This document shows positions 39,441 through 48,395 of a DNA stretch of 64,000 nucleotides, piece by piece. The notes beneath the pieces were generated by a model. That model had not been told where the DNA came from, searched no databases, and worked only from the letters and a program-made list of their open reading frames with translations. Position 1 is the first letter of the stretch, and each line of letters opens with the position of its first letter. This stretch comes from Kluyveromyces lactis (Eukaryota; Ascomycota; Saccharomycetes; Saccharomycetales; Saccharomycetaceae). The stretch covers positions 124,001 through 188,000 of the forward strand of contig NC_006042.1 in the NCBI RefSeq assembly GCF_000002515.2, in the 5' to 3' direction. The position numbers and the translations under genes were made by a program.

Positions 39441-39820
39441 ATCTTTGTCCTTTACCTTAGTTCGTGTAGGTTTATTTCTCCCGCTCCGTCGATACTAAAC
39501 AAAGCAAACTAATATTTAATAATGTTGCTCCAAGAAGTACAAAAATAACAAGGCTGTTAATTACTGTTTCTCATCACTAGCCACCTGAACCTATTCGATG
39601 AGATGAGATGAGATGAGCTTCTATAAAATTTTCAAACATTCACGCACTAAAAAAAAAAGAAAGATTCCGGCGATGACTATGGGTAAACTGTCCCCAATAG
39701 GACGCCAATGATGTAAATAAAGACTACTCGATTCGATCCACTGGCTTTGTTCTATGTGAGTCGTTTGGGAATATATTTCATACTTAGATATCTAGCTCTC
39801 TCAGGGTATATAGTAACACA
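39441..39820. other. REI1 promoter and TSC10 3' region
   Basis: It holds the PAC repeat and RRPE-like element described separately and a run of nine or more A at about 39650. No ORF. Confidence 0.65.
39595..39634 (-). promoter_or_regulatory. PAC pentamer repeat and RRPE-like box, REI1 promoter
   Basis: TCGATGAGATGAG (39595-39607) matches the PAC consensus except for its first base, and continues as four tandem GATGA pentamers to 39617. AAAATTTTCA (39625-39634) is one A short of an RRPE. Both lie 155-195 bp before the REI1 ATG; PAC and RRPE commonly occur together in ribosome-biogenesis promoters. Confidence 0.7.
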
Positions 39821-40762
39821 CTACTTAGTATCTTTATTCCTTTTCCATTGATAGATTTGGAATTTGCAAATCAACATGTAGATAGGCACGATGGTAATGT
39901 TCAACAAGGCACCTAGGATCCATGAAAACACGAACATGAATTGGCTGGTGCTATGTTTGTTTAAACCTTGATCGCACGCCATCAATAGCCAACCAATAGA
40001 ATCTGTGGTAATATCATCAAGCCCCCATTTCAATGACGAGATGATCTTGTCACGACATTGGGCAGCGGTCACTGGATTACTGGGTCCCTCAATTTCTTTT
40101 GTAATTGCAGGTTTAGTTATATTTTCTAGATCAAAGCCCTCACTTTGGAAATTACCTGGGTACACACAGGTGATTCTTGTACTTGAATGTTCCTGTCTCA
40201 AGATTGCAACCAAAGATCTTATACTCTGTTTCAAAGGAGCATACTGAGCGTATCCAATGAAAGGAAAGAACGCTACCTCGGAGGAAAAGAACAGAAGATG
40301 GGGCACATCATGCTTTAAAGAAACATGGGCCAAATTCACGGCGGTGGAATAATTTGTTGTGATACCGTTTTGTAATTCTTCCGGTGTCAAATCTAAGAAC
40401 AGTTTTGGGATTGACCCCCCAGCACACATGTACACCTGTGATGGAACCAATTCACTCTTGACCAGTAGCTTGAACATCAATGCTACTTTGTCGTATGATG
40501 ACGTATCACAGCTGTGATATATCAATTTTGTTTCATTTCTATTGGTATCGTTGACATATCGGTCCAAAGAAACACCATCAACGCCAATTCTCTCACAAGC
40601 CTTTACCAGCTTGCTCTGAGACCTGGACACAATGATAACCTTATTAGTATTCGAACCTGGTCCATCATCGTCTTGCACAAACCGTTTCGCAAAAGATTCG
40701 CCAAGCCCCTGTGACCCACCACTAATCAAAATCACCTGGCCGTTACAATTGAATCCTTTCAT
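39821..40762 (-). CDS. TSC10: Tsc10, 3-ketodihydrosphingosine reductase
   Basis: This 313-residue short-chain dehydrogenase/reductase has the nucleotide-binding GGSQGLG (residues 15-21) and the catalytic Ser161, Tyr174 and Lys178 (SSEVAFFPFIGYAQYAPLK). A hydrophobic segment near residues 278-298 (FMFVFSWILGALLNITIVPIYML) anchors it to the ER membrane. Tsc10 reduces 3-ketosphinganine to dihydrosphingosine with NADPH, the second step of sphingolipid synthesis. S. cerevisiae Tsc10 has about 320 residues. This is the last YBR26x gene before the order switches to YBR276. Confidence 0.96.
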   Translation of the reverse strand: MKGFNCNGQVILISGGSQGLGESFAKRFVQDDDGPGSNTNKVIIVSRSQSKLVKACERIGVDGVSLDRYVNDTNRNETKLIYHSCDTSSYDKVALMFKLLVKSELVPSQVYMCAGGSIPKLFLDLTPEELQNGITTNYSTAVNLAHVSLKHDVPHLLFFSSEVAFFPFIGYAQYAPLKQSIRSLVAILRQEHSSTRITCVYPGNFQSEGFDLENITKPAITKEIEGPSNPVTAAQCRDKIISSLKWGLDDITTDSIGWLLMACDQGLNKHSTSQFMFVFSWILGALLNITIVPIYMLICKFQIYQWKRNKDTK

Positions 40763-40999
40763 TACTATAAATAATTATTGAAATATACTGATTCACAAAA
40801 AATCGATTTGTATATACAGGGCGGGGAAGTGGACAAAATGATAGACGAAGGAAGCTGGATCCACTAGACTTCTACGATCCTACCTCTTTGATAATCCTCT
40901 TTGAAAACTTAATTCATTATAGATTTCCTTCTAAAGCTGGTGAAAAAAAATCATGTTGAAACCTTTGCGTAAAAAGAGGTAGAGTAAACTAAGTGCAGA

Positions 41000-41266
41000 T
41001 TATTTTTGAGCACGACGGATTTTCTCGAGCTCGTACTCCTTCTTCAACTGTTCTAGTTCTTTTTCGTCAATAGGAGGAATAGGAACATCTGCAAAATCAC
41101 TATCTTTGTTCAACATCTTGTATGTATATGTGTATATCGTACCAGTAACACCAAGAAGTATAACTAATCCCATTAGGTTCTTCTTGAAGAATGGCTGTCT
41201 GGCACGGATCATTGCCGGAGTCATCTTCCATGTCTTGTGGTCTTGGTATGGACTAGGTTCTAACAT
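41000..41266 (-). CDS. COA3: Coa3, cytochrome c oxidase assembly and translation regulator
   Basis: An 88-residue protein with one membrane segment (about residues 31-50, NLMGLVILLGVTGTIYTYTYKML) and a charged C-terminal tail (EKELEQLKKEYELEKIRRAQK). The start MLEPSPYQDHKTWKMTPAMIRARQPFF is typical of the Coa3 family. Coa3 sits in the mitochondrial inner membrane with Cox14 and Mss51, where it holds newly made Cox1 and limits COX1 translation. S. cerevisiae Coa3 has 85 residues (YJL062W-A). It is divergent from MRPL8, as in S. cerevisiae. Confidence 0.95.
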   Translation of the reverse strand: MLEPSPYQDHKTWKMTPAMIRARQPFFKKNLMGLVILLGVTGTIYTYTYKMLNKDSDFADVPIPPIDEKELEQLKKEYELEKIRRAQK

Positions 41267-41789
41267 TTCTTTACTTTATCTGCCTGTGGTATGCTGGTGG
41301 TCTGCTGGGGTTGTCTCAGGCTCTTCACAGATCAAATGCTGTAGTTTCCCTGATTCTCTTACGTTTTATATCTTTAAGATTTTCAACTTTTGAAAAGTTT
41401 CTTAGTGAAAAAGAGCTAAAGAGCCAATTTATTTCTCATTTCGAAGTGATGAAGAGAATGGACAATGGAAGTTTCGCAGGTAAAACGACATGCCTGGTAA
41501 GCTTTCTACTCTAATAAAGTACATTTTTATATACCGCAGATACTGCTATAATTGGCTATTTGCTTGAAGTGAGGAAAACAGATCTTTTTAGAGTTATATC
41601 GGTTCAGTTTCCCCTTCTCATCGCATATTTTACCAGTACTTAGTTCTTTTTTCTTTAACTTTTAAGAAAAAAATTTTCGAATTTAATGATTTAGATACTA
41701 TGCAAGTAGCGAAGCTACATTAATTTAGGTAGAAGTTAGTCACTGTTGTTAGGCTATTTTTTACTCCGAGAGATCCAACTAATTTAAAT
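41267..41789. other. divergent COA3/MRPL8 promoter region
   Basis: Two overlapping palindromes occur at 41380-41399: TTTTCAA with TTGAAAA around CTT, and AACTTTT-G-AAAAGTT. Poly-T stretches surround them. No RTCACGTG site is present here. Confidence 0.6.
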
Positions 41790-42530
41790 ATGACTAGAGG
41801 TCTAGCCAGGCATTTGTCCAGAACCAAGCCACATAGGGATGCGTTGATCAGAAATATGGCAACACAGTTGTTGCAACATGGCACAATTTCGTCAACAACA
41901 CCGAAATTAAAGGAAACACAACGTTACGTCGAAAGAATCATTACCATTGCCAAGAACGGTATACAGAATGGTAACCCTTCGAGCAGCGTACCTGAATTAC
42001 AAAGTAGACTTTATTTATCCGGTGACAATTCGAAACTTTTGAAAAAACTGTTCGATGAAATTGCTCCAAGGTACACCGCCAGAAACGGTGGGTACACTCG
42101 TGTGATGAAGTTGGAGCCAAGACTTGGCGATAGAGCTCCTCAAGCGATCTTGGAACTTGTGGATGCTCCAGTACAGAACGAAGACGGTCAACTATTGAAA
42201 GGGAATTTGAAACTATGGTTGTTGACCAAAACTTGTATGCAACAAATAGAAGATGCTGGACAACTAGCTCCAAAAACGGTGCAAAACTTAAAGAAAATGG
42301 TGCACAACAAGACTCTAGACCAATTGCTACATGAAATCGGTGTTATCAGAAAATATATTCTTGAATCACAACAACAGAACAGTACCACTGAAGTATCAGA
42401 ATTGCCAGAGTTTGACGAAACATTACAACAACAATTTTTAGCTGCTGTGAAGGATCAAATACAAAATCACACAGCAGAAAAGAAGCAACCTGATGGATAT
42501 GTTTTCAGAGAAAGACCTACCCAAGGTTAA
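41790..42530 (+). CDS. MRPL8: Mrpl8, mitochondrial ribosomal protein bL17
   Basis: The 246-residue protein starts like bacterial L17: HLSRTKPHRDALIRNMATQLLQHGTI, then TTPKLKETQRYVERIITIAK and RYTARNGGYTRVMKLEPRLGDRAPQAILELVD. About 115 C-terminal residues extend beyond the bacterial domain, as in fungal mitochondrial L17. It is part of the mitochondrial large ribosomal subunit. S. cerevisiae Mrpl8 has 238 residues. Its mitochondrial signal is in the basic first helix (MTRGLARHLSRTK). It is divergent from COA3. Confidence 0.97.
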   Translation: MTRGLARHLSRTKPHRDALIRNMATQLLQHGTISSTTPKLKETQRYVERIITIAKNGIQNGNPSSSVPELQSRLYLSGDNSKLLKKLFDEIAPRYTARNGGYTRVMKLEPRLGDRAPQAILELVDAPVQNEDGQLLKGNLKLWLLTKTCMQQIEDAGQLAPKTVQNLKKMVHNKTLDQLLHEIGVIRKYILESQQQNSTTEVSELPEFDETLQQQFLAAVKDQIQNHTAEKKQPDGYVFRERPTQG

Positions 42531-42879
42531 ATAGTTTTCCTTCTAAAATTCATCCGATTTTGTTTATGTACTGTTAAACAGTGTGTAACCTATAAAACCT
42601 GTAAATATCACGTGACTTTGATAAGTTGACTGGCAGAGGCTTCGGATTACTTTCACAGGTAACCAAGGCAAACCAGGAAAAGATGTCCTTTGGAGAAAAC
42701 AAGATTGCTTAACTTTTTTACAAACCACATAGTTCTTTATAGCTTCAATTAATCACGAATAGCTTCTCCAGTTTGAAAACCGCTCTGATCTTCTGACCAC
42801 TAGCTTTTATTCATATCAATTGATATCTTGGGAACTCTTACAAGAAACTTCACCGGCTGAATCTTTCACCTAGCGTTAA
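42531..42879. other. MRPL8 3' end and cysteine synthase promoter
   Basis: A perfect 13-bp palindrome ACTGTTAAACAGT (42570-42582) lies 40 bp after the MRPL8 stop. ATCACGTGA occurs at 42607-42615, about 265 bp before the cysteine synthase ATG. No Met31/32-type site was found. Confidence 0.65.
42608..42614. promoter_or_regulatory. RTCACGTG (Cbf1-type) site upstream of cysteine synthase
   Basis: ATCACGTGAC, a perfect Cbf1 E-box. It fits sulfur control of the downstream cysteine synthase gene, since Cbf1 with Met4 regulates sulfur genes in yeasts. Confidence 0.6.
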
Positions 42880-43947
42880 ATGTCGCAATTTATTCGTCGC
42901 TTGCACGTTCCTCCATTGGCAAATAAAGGTTTCACCGATGCAATCGGTAGTACCCCATTGATCAAGATACAGAGACTATCCAAAGAATTGGGAAGAAATA
43001 TCTATGGTAAGTCCGAACTACAGAACCCCGGTGGATCTGTGAAGGACCGTGCTGCCCTGTATTTGATTGAAGATGCAGAAAAGAAAGGGTTGATAGATCC
43101 AAGCAGACCTGTCACTGTGGTCGAAGGTAGTGCAGGAAACACTGCTATTGGATTAGCTCATATCTGTAAAGCAAAAGGTTACAACGCTGTCTTCTATATG
43201 CCTGATACCCAATCTGAAGCAAAGATCAACTTATTGAAATGGCTTGGTGCAGAAGTGTATCCTGTTCCTGTTTGCCCCATCACAGATCCTTTAAACTTTA
43301 ATAATAGAGCTAGAGACCACGCCAAAAGATTGGATAACGCAGTATGGACAGATCAATTTGACAATCAATCGAACTGGAAAGCCCATTATCACACCACGGC
43401 TCCTGAAATTCTACAACAAATAGAAGAAGCAGGCATGATGTTGGATGCCTTTACTTGTTCTACCGGTACTGGTGGTACATATACCGGTGTTGCCAAATTT
43501 CTGAAAGAAGCCACGAATGGCAACTGTAAATTAGTCGTAGCTGATCCTCCTGGATCCGTCATTTACTCTTATATCAAAACCCGTGAATTGAAAAGGGAAG
43601 GTGGGTCCTTCACCGAAGGTATTGGCCAGGGAAGAATCACTGAAAATATGAGACAAAGTGTCGATATAACTGATGATGCTGTGTTTATTCCAGATGAAGA
43701 ATCAATTATCATGCTTTTCAGACTATTGGATGAAGAAGGTCTTTTCGTTGGTGGTACCACAGCACTAAACGTTGTCGCTGCTGCTAAAGTTGCACAAACA
43801 CTACCTGAAGGCAGCAATGTGGCTACCATTCTATGTGACTCGGGTCATAAATATGCTGACAGGGTCTTCTCTAAGTCATGGCTACAAAGTAAAAAGCTTT
43901 ATGATGTTTTGCCAGACCACTTGAAAAAATATGCCTCATTAGAATGA
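42880..43947 (+). CDS. O-acetylserine sulfhydrylase-type cysteine synthase
   Basis: This 355-residue fold-type II PLP enzyme has the cysteine-synthase lysine Lys55 ([11 protein letters not shown]), EGSAGNT (82-88) as substrate loop, GTGGT (196-200) binding the PLP phosphate, and [10 protein letters not shown] near the end. It belongs to the fungal cysB-like group, which makes cysteine from O-acetylserine and sulfide. It differs clearly from S. cerevisiae Mcy1, which has a membrane segment. The N-terminus ([18 protein letters not shown]) could direct it to mitochondria. In S. cerevisiae PPS1 and MRPL8 have no such gene nearby, and that species makes cysteine mainly through cystathionine. A Cbf1-type site lies in the promoter. 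Confidence 0.92.
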   Translation: MSQFIRRLHVPPLANKGFTDAIGSTPLIKIQRLSKELGRNIYGKSELQNPGGSVKDRAALYLIEDAEKKGLIDPSRPVTVVEGSAGNTAIGLAHICKAKGYNAVFYMPDTQSEAKINLLKWLGAEVYPVPVCPITDPLNFNNRARDHAKRLDNAVWTDQFDNQSNWKAHYHTTAPEILQQIEEAGMMLDAFTCSTGTGGTYTGVAKFLKEATNGNCKLVVADPPGSVIYSYIKTRELKREGGSFTEGIGQGRITENMRQSVDITDDAVFIPDEESIIMLFRLLDEEGLFVGGTTALNVVAAAKVAQTLPEGSNVATILCDSGHKYADRVFSKSWLQSKKLYDVLPDHLKKYASLE

Positions 43948-44044
43948 AACCTTTAGATCGAAGAGACTCTCTTAGTATTCTATGTTGGTTTGAATAAAAG
44001 TTAAATAGTTGAGGATTAATCACTATCAAAGCAATAATTAACAT

Positions 44045-46255
44045 TTATATATAGTTACTATTCAATTGAGAAATGCAACGACAAATCATATTCCAATCCC
44101 AAGTGACATCCGGATCATGGGATTCATAGAGCTCTTGCCATTTTAACAATTCATAGACAAACATTAAACTGGGCTGAATGATAATATTCAATCTTCTTAC
44201 TCTAACATAAAGATAAGCTTTCAATAATCCACAGTCCAACCTTTTCATACATTCGGCAATGCAAACCGTTGCACTACGAGAAACACCGACCATACAATGC
44301 ACAAACACTGCTTCATTTTTCCGATAACATTGATCGATAAAATCAAGCACCATATCCAATTGATGAAGCATAGGATCCATTCCGTTATCACCAAGGTTGT
44401 CAATATGACACACTCTAAATCCATCTTGTTCAGTAATATTGATGACCGATGCTGCTTGAGAATTAGCGGTAGGTAAAACATTAAACGAATTGCTCCGTTT
44501 TCTCTCCATATTTCTTGCTGGTAATGTAATCTCTTCATTAACAGTATTAGATCTTGGTCTACACCACGAAACGGATTCTCCAACGGAGATGATATTTCTT
44601 ATTCCTAATTCTTTTAACATTTCAGGGCATTGTGCATGTTTAAGGGACCCCAGATATAAATGGGGAAGGATCCTTGACGGTAAAGGACCTTTGCATTTCA
44701 AGAACGGTGAATCAGTTGGTGGTTTTATGAAGAATATTTTACTGAAAGTATCCGCATCTATAGTCAATGGTAGCTTTGGATCGGTCGTTTCATTTCTCAT
44801 GGGAGAATACTGTCTTAATAGTGTCTCTAGATGTGATAAAACCTGAATGTCAATCAAGAACAGGAAGAATGGCCTGTCATATTTTTTATGCAAATCGAAT
44901 ATCACTTCATCTAAGGATTTGTCGAGTTTAAAGATCAAATATGCAACGAGTAGGAATGATGTCTCTGTGTATCCATCTGGCGAGAAGACTAATTTGTTTT
45001 GCGGGTAGAATTCTAACAAATGGCAAACGTTTAAAATTGTTTGAATGGAATCTAAGTTTAAATTTCCCAGTCCGATAGAGCCGGAACTAGGAAAACTCAA
45101 CCAGACGGGAGTATCCACAGGATGTTTGATTAACTCTGAAATTTTCTCCAAAGACGGCAGTTGAGCGTTTTCAAAGCAATTGATAAACAAACGCCAATCA
45201 TTAGTCTTTGAAGGAATATTGAATAAGGCATTGTCATTCAAATCAGTGGCATTTACAACAGAATTTGATGGTTCATAGTATGTAGTCGGAGTTTCTAGCG
45301 TGTCATTTTCCGTAAATTTACCAATTTTCCAAATTTCGGCATCAGTTGAATTCCCACACCATATATTTTCCACTTTGGTCGCGCTGCTCATCTTGCTCAC
45401 CTCCAATCTCTCGGTATAGTACATATCACGATCCCAGTTTTTGAACGTAGCTAGATCAAAATCTGAACAGAGGCCTTTTTTGGTTTGCAAAGATGACAAT
45501 AGTATTGGCGGAGTTCCCCAAAGTTTATCCTGGATCTCCCCACGTAGAATTTTGAATTGGCATTCCGGTAACTTGGCCAATCTTCGGGCCCATTTTAAAA
45601 CATTAATTAGACGATCGCAACAACAGGAGTCTGTTACGCAATACACGATACAATGTTTAGTTAGGTGAAACTGCAAAGATGGTTGTAAATCGAATCGACG
45701 GAACGTACGAGGCTGCTTCCATTTCTGATAATTATTTCTCACGCAATTGTTGTCGCTATTGTAAACGGAGTGAAATGGGTCCGTTTTTAATAAGGGCATC
45801 GCTTCAAACAACGAACAATCCTCAATCAACTGCAAAACATCTTCCTCTGACACACCTTCTAGCGATTTGAGTAGATCTTTCACTACTGTATCTATTGTTG
45901 TTTCTTTGCCTATTGGCAACAAGATATCGAATACTTCTAAAGAGGATTTCAAAAGGCCAGAATTCTCGATATACTTATTATCTCTTATGTTGGATCTTAT
46001 CACAGAGACCACAAACCTATCAAAGTCTGAATGATACGGTTCATCCACATACCGCTGAGGTAAAACTTCCTGAGTATCTCCATGTAACCAGGGGAACATT
46101 ACCGATGCATCTGGTAACGGACTTTTCCATTGATTATTCAAAAGCTGCCAAACTTCTTCAGAAAAGATTGTATCTTTCCCTCTTTTAAATGGCATTTGGG
46201 ATAAGCTCTCGCTCTGTCGCTTCGAAGTAATCTCCGGTATCTGATCAACTTGCAT
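44045..46255 (-). CDS. PPS1: Pps1, dual-specificity protein phosphatase
   Basis: I start at the ATG at 46255 (MQVDQIPEITSKRQ), giving 736 residues. The last 200 form a dual-specificity phosphatase domain with a complete active-site loop VFVHCMVGVSRSAT (Cys654, Arg660) and the general-acid region around ITEQDGFRVCHIDNLGDNGMD. The upper 500 residues are less conserved and include a segment like a second, inactive tyrosine-phosphatase fold (LPSSGSIGLGN region). Pps1 is linked to S-phase progression in S. cerevisiae (YBR276C, about 807 residues). Gene order PPS1, DPB3, PAF1 agrees with YBR276-YBR278-YBR279. Confidence 0.93.
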   Translation of the reverse strand: MQVDQIPEITSKRQSESLSQMPFKRGKDTIFSEEVWQLLNNQWKSPLPDASVMFPWLHGDTQEVLPQRYVDEPYHSDFDRFVVSVIRSNIRDNKYIENSGLLKSSLEVFDILLPIGKETTIDTVVKDLLKSLEGVSEEDVLQLIEDCSLFEAMPLLKTDPFHSVYNSDNNCVRNNYQKWKQPRTFRRFDLQPSLQFHLTKHCIVYCVTDSCCCDRLINVLKWARRLAKLPECQFKILRGEIQDKLWGTPPILLSSLQTKKGLCSDFDLATFKNWDRDMYYTERLEVSKMSSATKVENIWCGNSTDAEIWKIGKFTENDTLETPTTYYEPSNSVVNATDLNDNALFNIPSKTNDWRLFINCFENAQLPSLEKISELIKHPVDTPVWLSFPSSGSIGLGNLNLDSIQTILNVCHLLEFYPQNKLVFSPDGYTETSFLLVAYLIFKLDKSLDEVIFDLHKKYDRPFFLFLIDIQVLSHLETLLRQYSPMRNETTDPKLPLTIDADTFSKIFFIKPPTDSPFLKCKGPLPSRILPHLYLGSLKHAQCPEMLKELGIRNIISVGESVSWCRPRSNTVNEEITLPARNMERKRSNSFNVLPTANSQAASVINITEQDGFRVCHIDNLGDNGMDPMLHQLDMVLDFIDQCYRKNEAVFVHCMVGVSRSATVCIAECMKRLDCGLLKAYLYVRVRRLNIIIQPSLMFVYELLKWQELYESHDPDVTWDWNMICRCISQLNSNYI

Positions 46256-46882
46256 CCTGTAGATAGATCTCTCCAATTCCAACAAAACGTAGAGAGCGCT
46301 CCAAATACACGTTGCCCTACTAGCTCTATCTTAGAAGATACTTTTTTCCTATGACCTGGCGTTCAGGTAAATAGTGCACACCGATCTCTTCGAATAGGCT
46401 GCAATGGCACCTTATCAGAGACTATTACCAGCTCACGACGGTAGCCTATTCCGTTTGTTCTCCAGCCAACATTGTGAGTTCTTGTCAAAACTAGGATTGA
46501 CAAGGAATTTCTGAGATTAGGGTGGGGTTATTGGTACTGACAGAAAGTAAAGAAGGAAAATAACCGATATTGTATGTGGTGTTAGGGTGTGTTGTCAATG
46601 ATATTCCATTAACCTATGTTCTACCACCGTTTTGGAGTCGTGACCCCATTATCATCTGCCCGGTAGAGTGTACTATTCTCTGGTTGACTTAATGAGCCGG
46701 AATACCCTCTTTGGTAAATGTTTTGCTCATGGACACATTATCTGCTTTGAAAAGTCATTATGCACATAAAACACGAAACACTTTGAAAAAGGCTACAATC
46801 TAAGCTTCAAAAGCGATGTGCTGGATAAGAAGAAGGAGACAATAGCAGCCATAAACGATACAATAACCACAATTTACTTAAG
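46256..46882. other. divergent PPS1/DPB3 promoter region
   Basis: No repeat or RNA gene seen. An MCB site (ACGCGT), which might be expected for DPB3, is not present. Confidence 0.6.
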
Positions 46883-47383
46883 ATGGATGAATATAAAAGT
46901 AAACTACCGAGAATTCCTATTTCTAAGTGCAAGAAGATCGCCAGGACAGATCCAGAGTACATTTTGACCAGTCAAGCGGCTTTTGCAGCTACCGCATTCA
47001 CCACAGAATTGTTCATCCAGATGCTAGCAGAGGAGACCTGTTCTCTAGCTCAGATACACAAGCAAACCAAAACTTTGAGATTGAACTATGAAGACCTATC
47101 TACCGCTATCCGCAACCTGGATAAGTTTCAATTCTTGTCAGATGTCGTTCCGCAAACTGAGAATCTGGCCTCTCTGGTGAGAGAAAACAAAGTCAGATAC
47201 ACTATTGTAAATCCTAGCCCGGAAATAGATATAGAAAGTGAAGATGAAGTTGATGAAGCTAATGAACCTGAAGTTGGTGAACCTGAAGTTGATGAAGCCG
47301 AAGTTGAAGCTGAAGTTGAAGCTGAAGCAGCTGAACCCGAAACTCATACCCTTGATGAACCTCGACCAGAATCATCGTCCTGA
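46883..47383 (+). CDS. DPB3: Dpb3/Dls1, histone-fold subunit of DNA polymerase epsilon
   Basis: The 166-residue protein has a histone fold (about residues 8-100): LPRIPISKCKKIARTDPEY, ILTSQAAFAATAFTTELFIQML and LNYEDLSTAIRNLDKFQFLSD. The rest is an acidic tail of tandem Glu-Pro/Glu-Val units (EPEVGEPEVDEAEVEAEVEAE). Dpb3 pairs with Dpb4 in the polymerase epsilon holoenzyme; Dls1, its ohnolog in S. cerevisiae (YJL065C), pairs with Dpb4 in the ISW2/CHRAC-like remodeller. Both gene positions (YBR278W and YJL065C) collapse to this one gene, so it probably serves both complexes. S. cerevisiae Dpb3 is about 201 residues. Confidence 0.92.
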   Translation: MDEYKSKLPRIPISKCKKIARTDPEYILTSQAAFAATAFTTELFIQMLAEETCSLAQIHKQTKTLRLNYEDLSTAIRNLDKFQFLSDVVPQTENLASLVRENKVRYTIVNPSPEIDIESEDEVDEANEPEVGEPEVDEAEVEAEVEAEAAEPETHTLDEPRPESSS

Positions 47384-47693
47384 ACATCGGTTCTCGAAAT
47401 TTCTCTACTCCCCAAAACCATGTTTCTGACCCCGAAAAATGCACTCCGAGTTGCGCCCAAAAAATTCTGGAAAACATATATATACAATCAGAGCAAGACC
47501 CCAATATTATATATATGAATACGTGAATGTCCTTGAGTTAGAATGAAATGGTCGCATCAGTATAGATGTGGTTATTTTGTTCCAAGACTATCAGGATTTT
47601 TGAAGACTATTGAAATATAGTTACTATAGTTGGTTCATCGGAGGATCAATAATACCTAAGATCAAATAAAAAAGGAACAAGAGCGAGATTATA
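47384..47693. other. DPB3 3' end and MPM1 promoter
   Basis: A+T-rich, with TATATATAC and TATATATGAAT stretches near 47475-47520. Nothing else recognised. Confidence 0.6.
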
Positions 47694-48395
47694 ATGGGTT
47701 TATATCGTGGATCCGACGATAAAGATTACAAGGGAGAAAACGAATCTGTCGCCTTTCCAGGCGAGGTTTGGGAAGGATTGCTATCCAGTGGTGTAGTGCA
47801 TGATGTGTTACAGGGTCTTGGATTCCCTGGTGGATGGGCATGGAATATCGATAAATTGGTCGATGATGTGAATAACGGAATCACTACCAGGACAAAGACT
47901 CCCAGCGTAGAACAATTTTCGAAATGTAACGAGTTGAAGGGTGTTTCTGTGTGGGATACAAGAGGCCTTTGGAGATGTCTTTTCCCCCAGTCGGTAGTTC
48001 AGAATGGTGGTCTCTCGAGAGAGGCCGTTGAAGCTGACAAAGACCATAAGCTAGGTCTTTTCTTCCCTGAGTATTCTGGGTTTTTGTCGTGGAGAGCTCA
48101 CATGATGGCATTGGCGAAGCAGAAGAGGAAAGAGGAAAGAGAGATATATTCCTTGTCTACTCCAGAAGACGTCATGCTGAACCAAGTCGACTCGTTGGGA
48201 AAGAATGTGGTAGGAACTTCGTCTTATTCGACGTACAAGGCAACACCAGAGGGTAAAGAAAGAATCAAAGAAGAGAAAACTTACTATGAGGACGGTACAG
48301 TCCTGGTGAAAACTAAGAAGAAGATTTATCCCCACGATGGGGAACCAAGAGTGGAATCTTCTGAAAAGTTGCTAAATACCGATGAATCGTCCTAA
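47694..48395 (+). CDS. MPM1: Mpm1, mitochondrial membrane protein
   Basis: The 233-residue protein matches Mpm1 in the tryptophan-rich centre (FPGGWAWNIDKLVDD, VSVWDTRGLWRCLFPQ) and the end with a serine-rich, acidic tail. Mpm1 is an abundant mitochondrial membrane protein, later linked to cristae organisation. No long hydrophobic segment is visible; membrane binding may depend on the tryptophan-rich part. S. cerevisiae Mpm1 (YJL066C) has about 252 residues. It follows DPB3/DLS1 (YJL065C) on the same strand as in S. cerevisiae. Confidence 0.93.
   Translation: MGLYRGSDDKDYKGENESVAFPGEVWEGLLSSGVVHDVLQGLGFPGGWAWNIDKLVDDVNNGITTRTKTPSVEQFSKCNELKGVSVWDTRGLWRCLFPQSVVQNGGLSREAVEADKDHKLGLFFPEYSGFLSWRAHMMALAKQKRKEEREIYSLSTPEDVMLNQVDSLGKNVVGTSSYSTYKATPEGKERIKEEKTYYEDGTVLVKTKKKIYPHDGEPRVESSEKLLNTDESS

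Noticed and set aside
8041-42600. Spliceosomal introns (GTATGT with TACTAAC)
   Set aside because: Branch-point-like TACTAAC strings occur only inside coding sequence on the wrong strand or without a 5' site; all gene starts and ends are accounted for without splicing, TIM54 and the BIT61-like gene being the only open questions.
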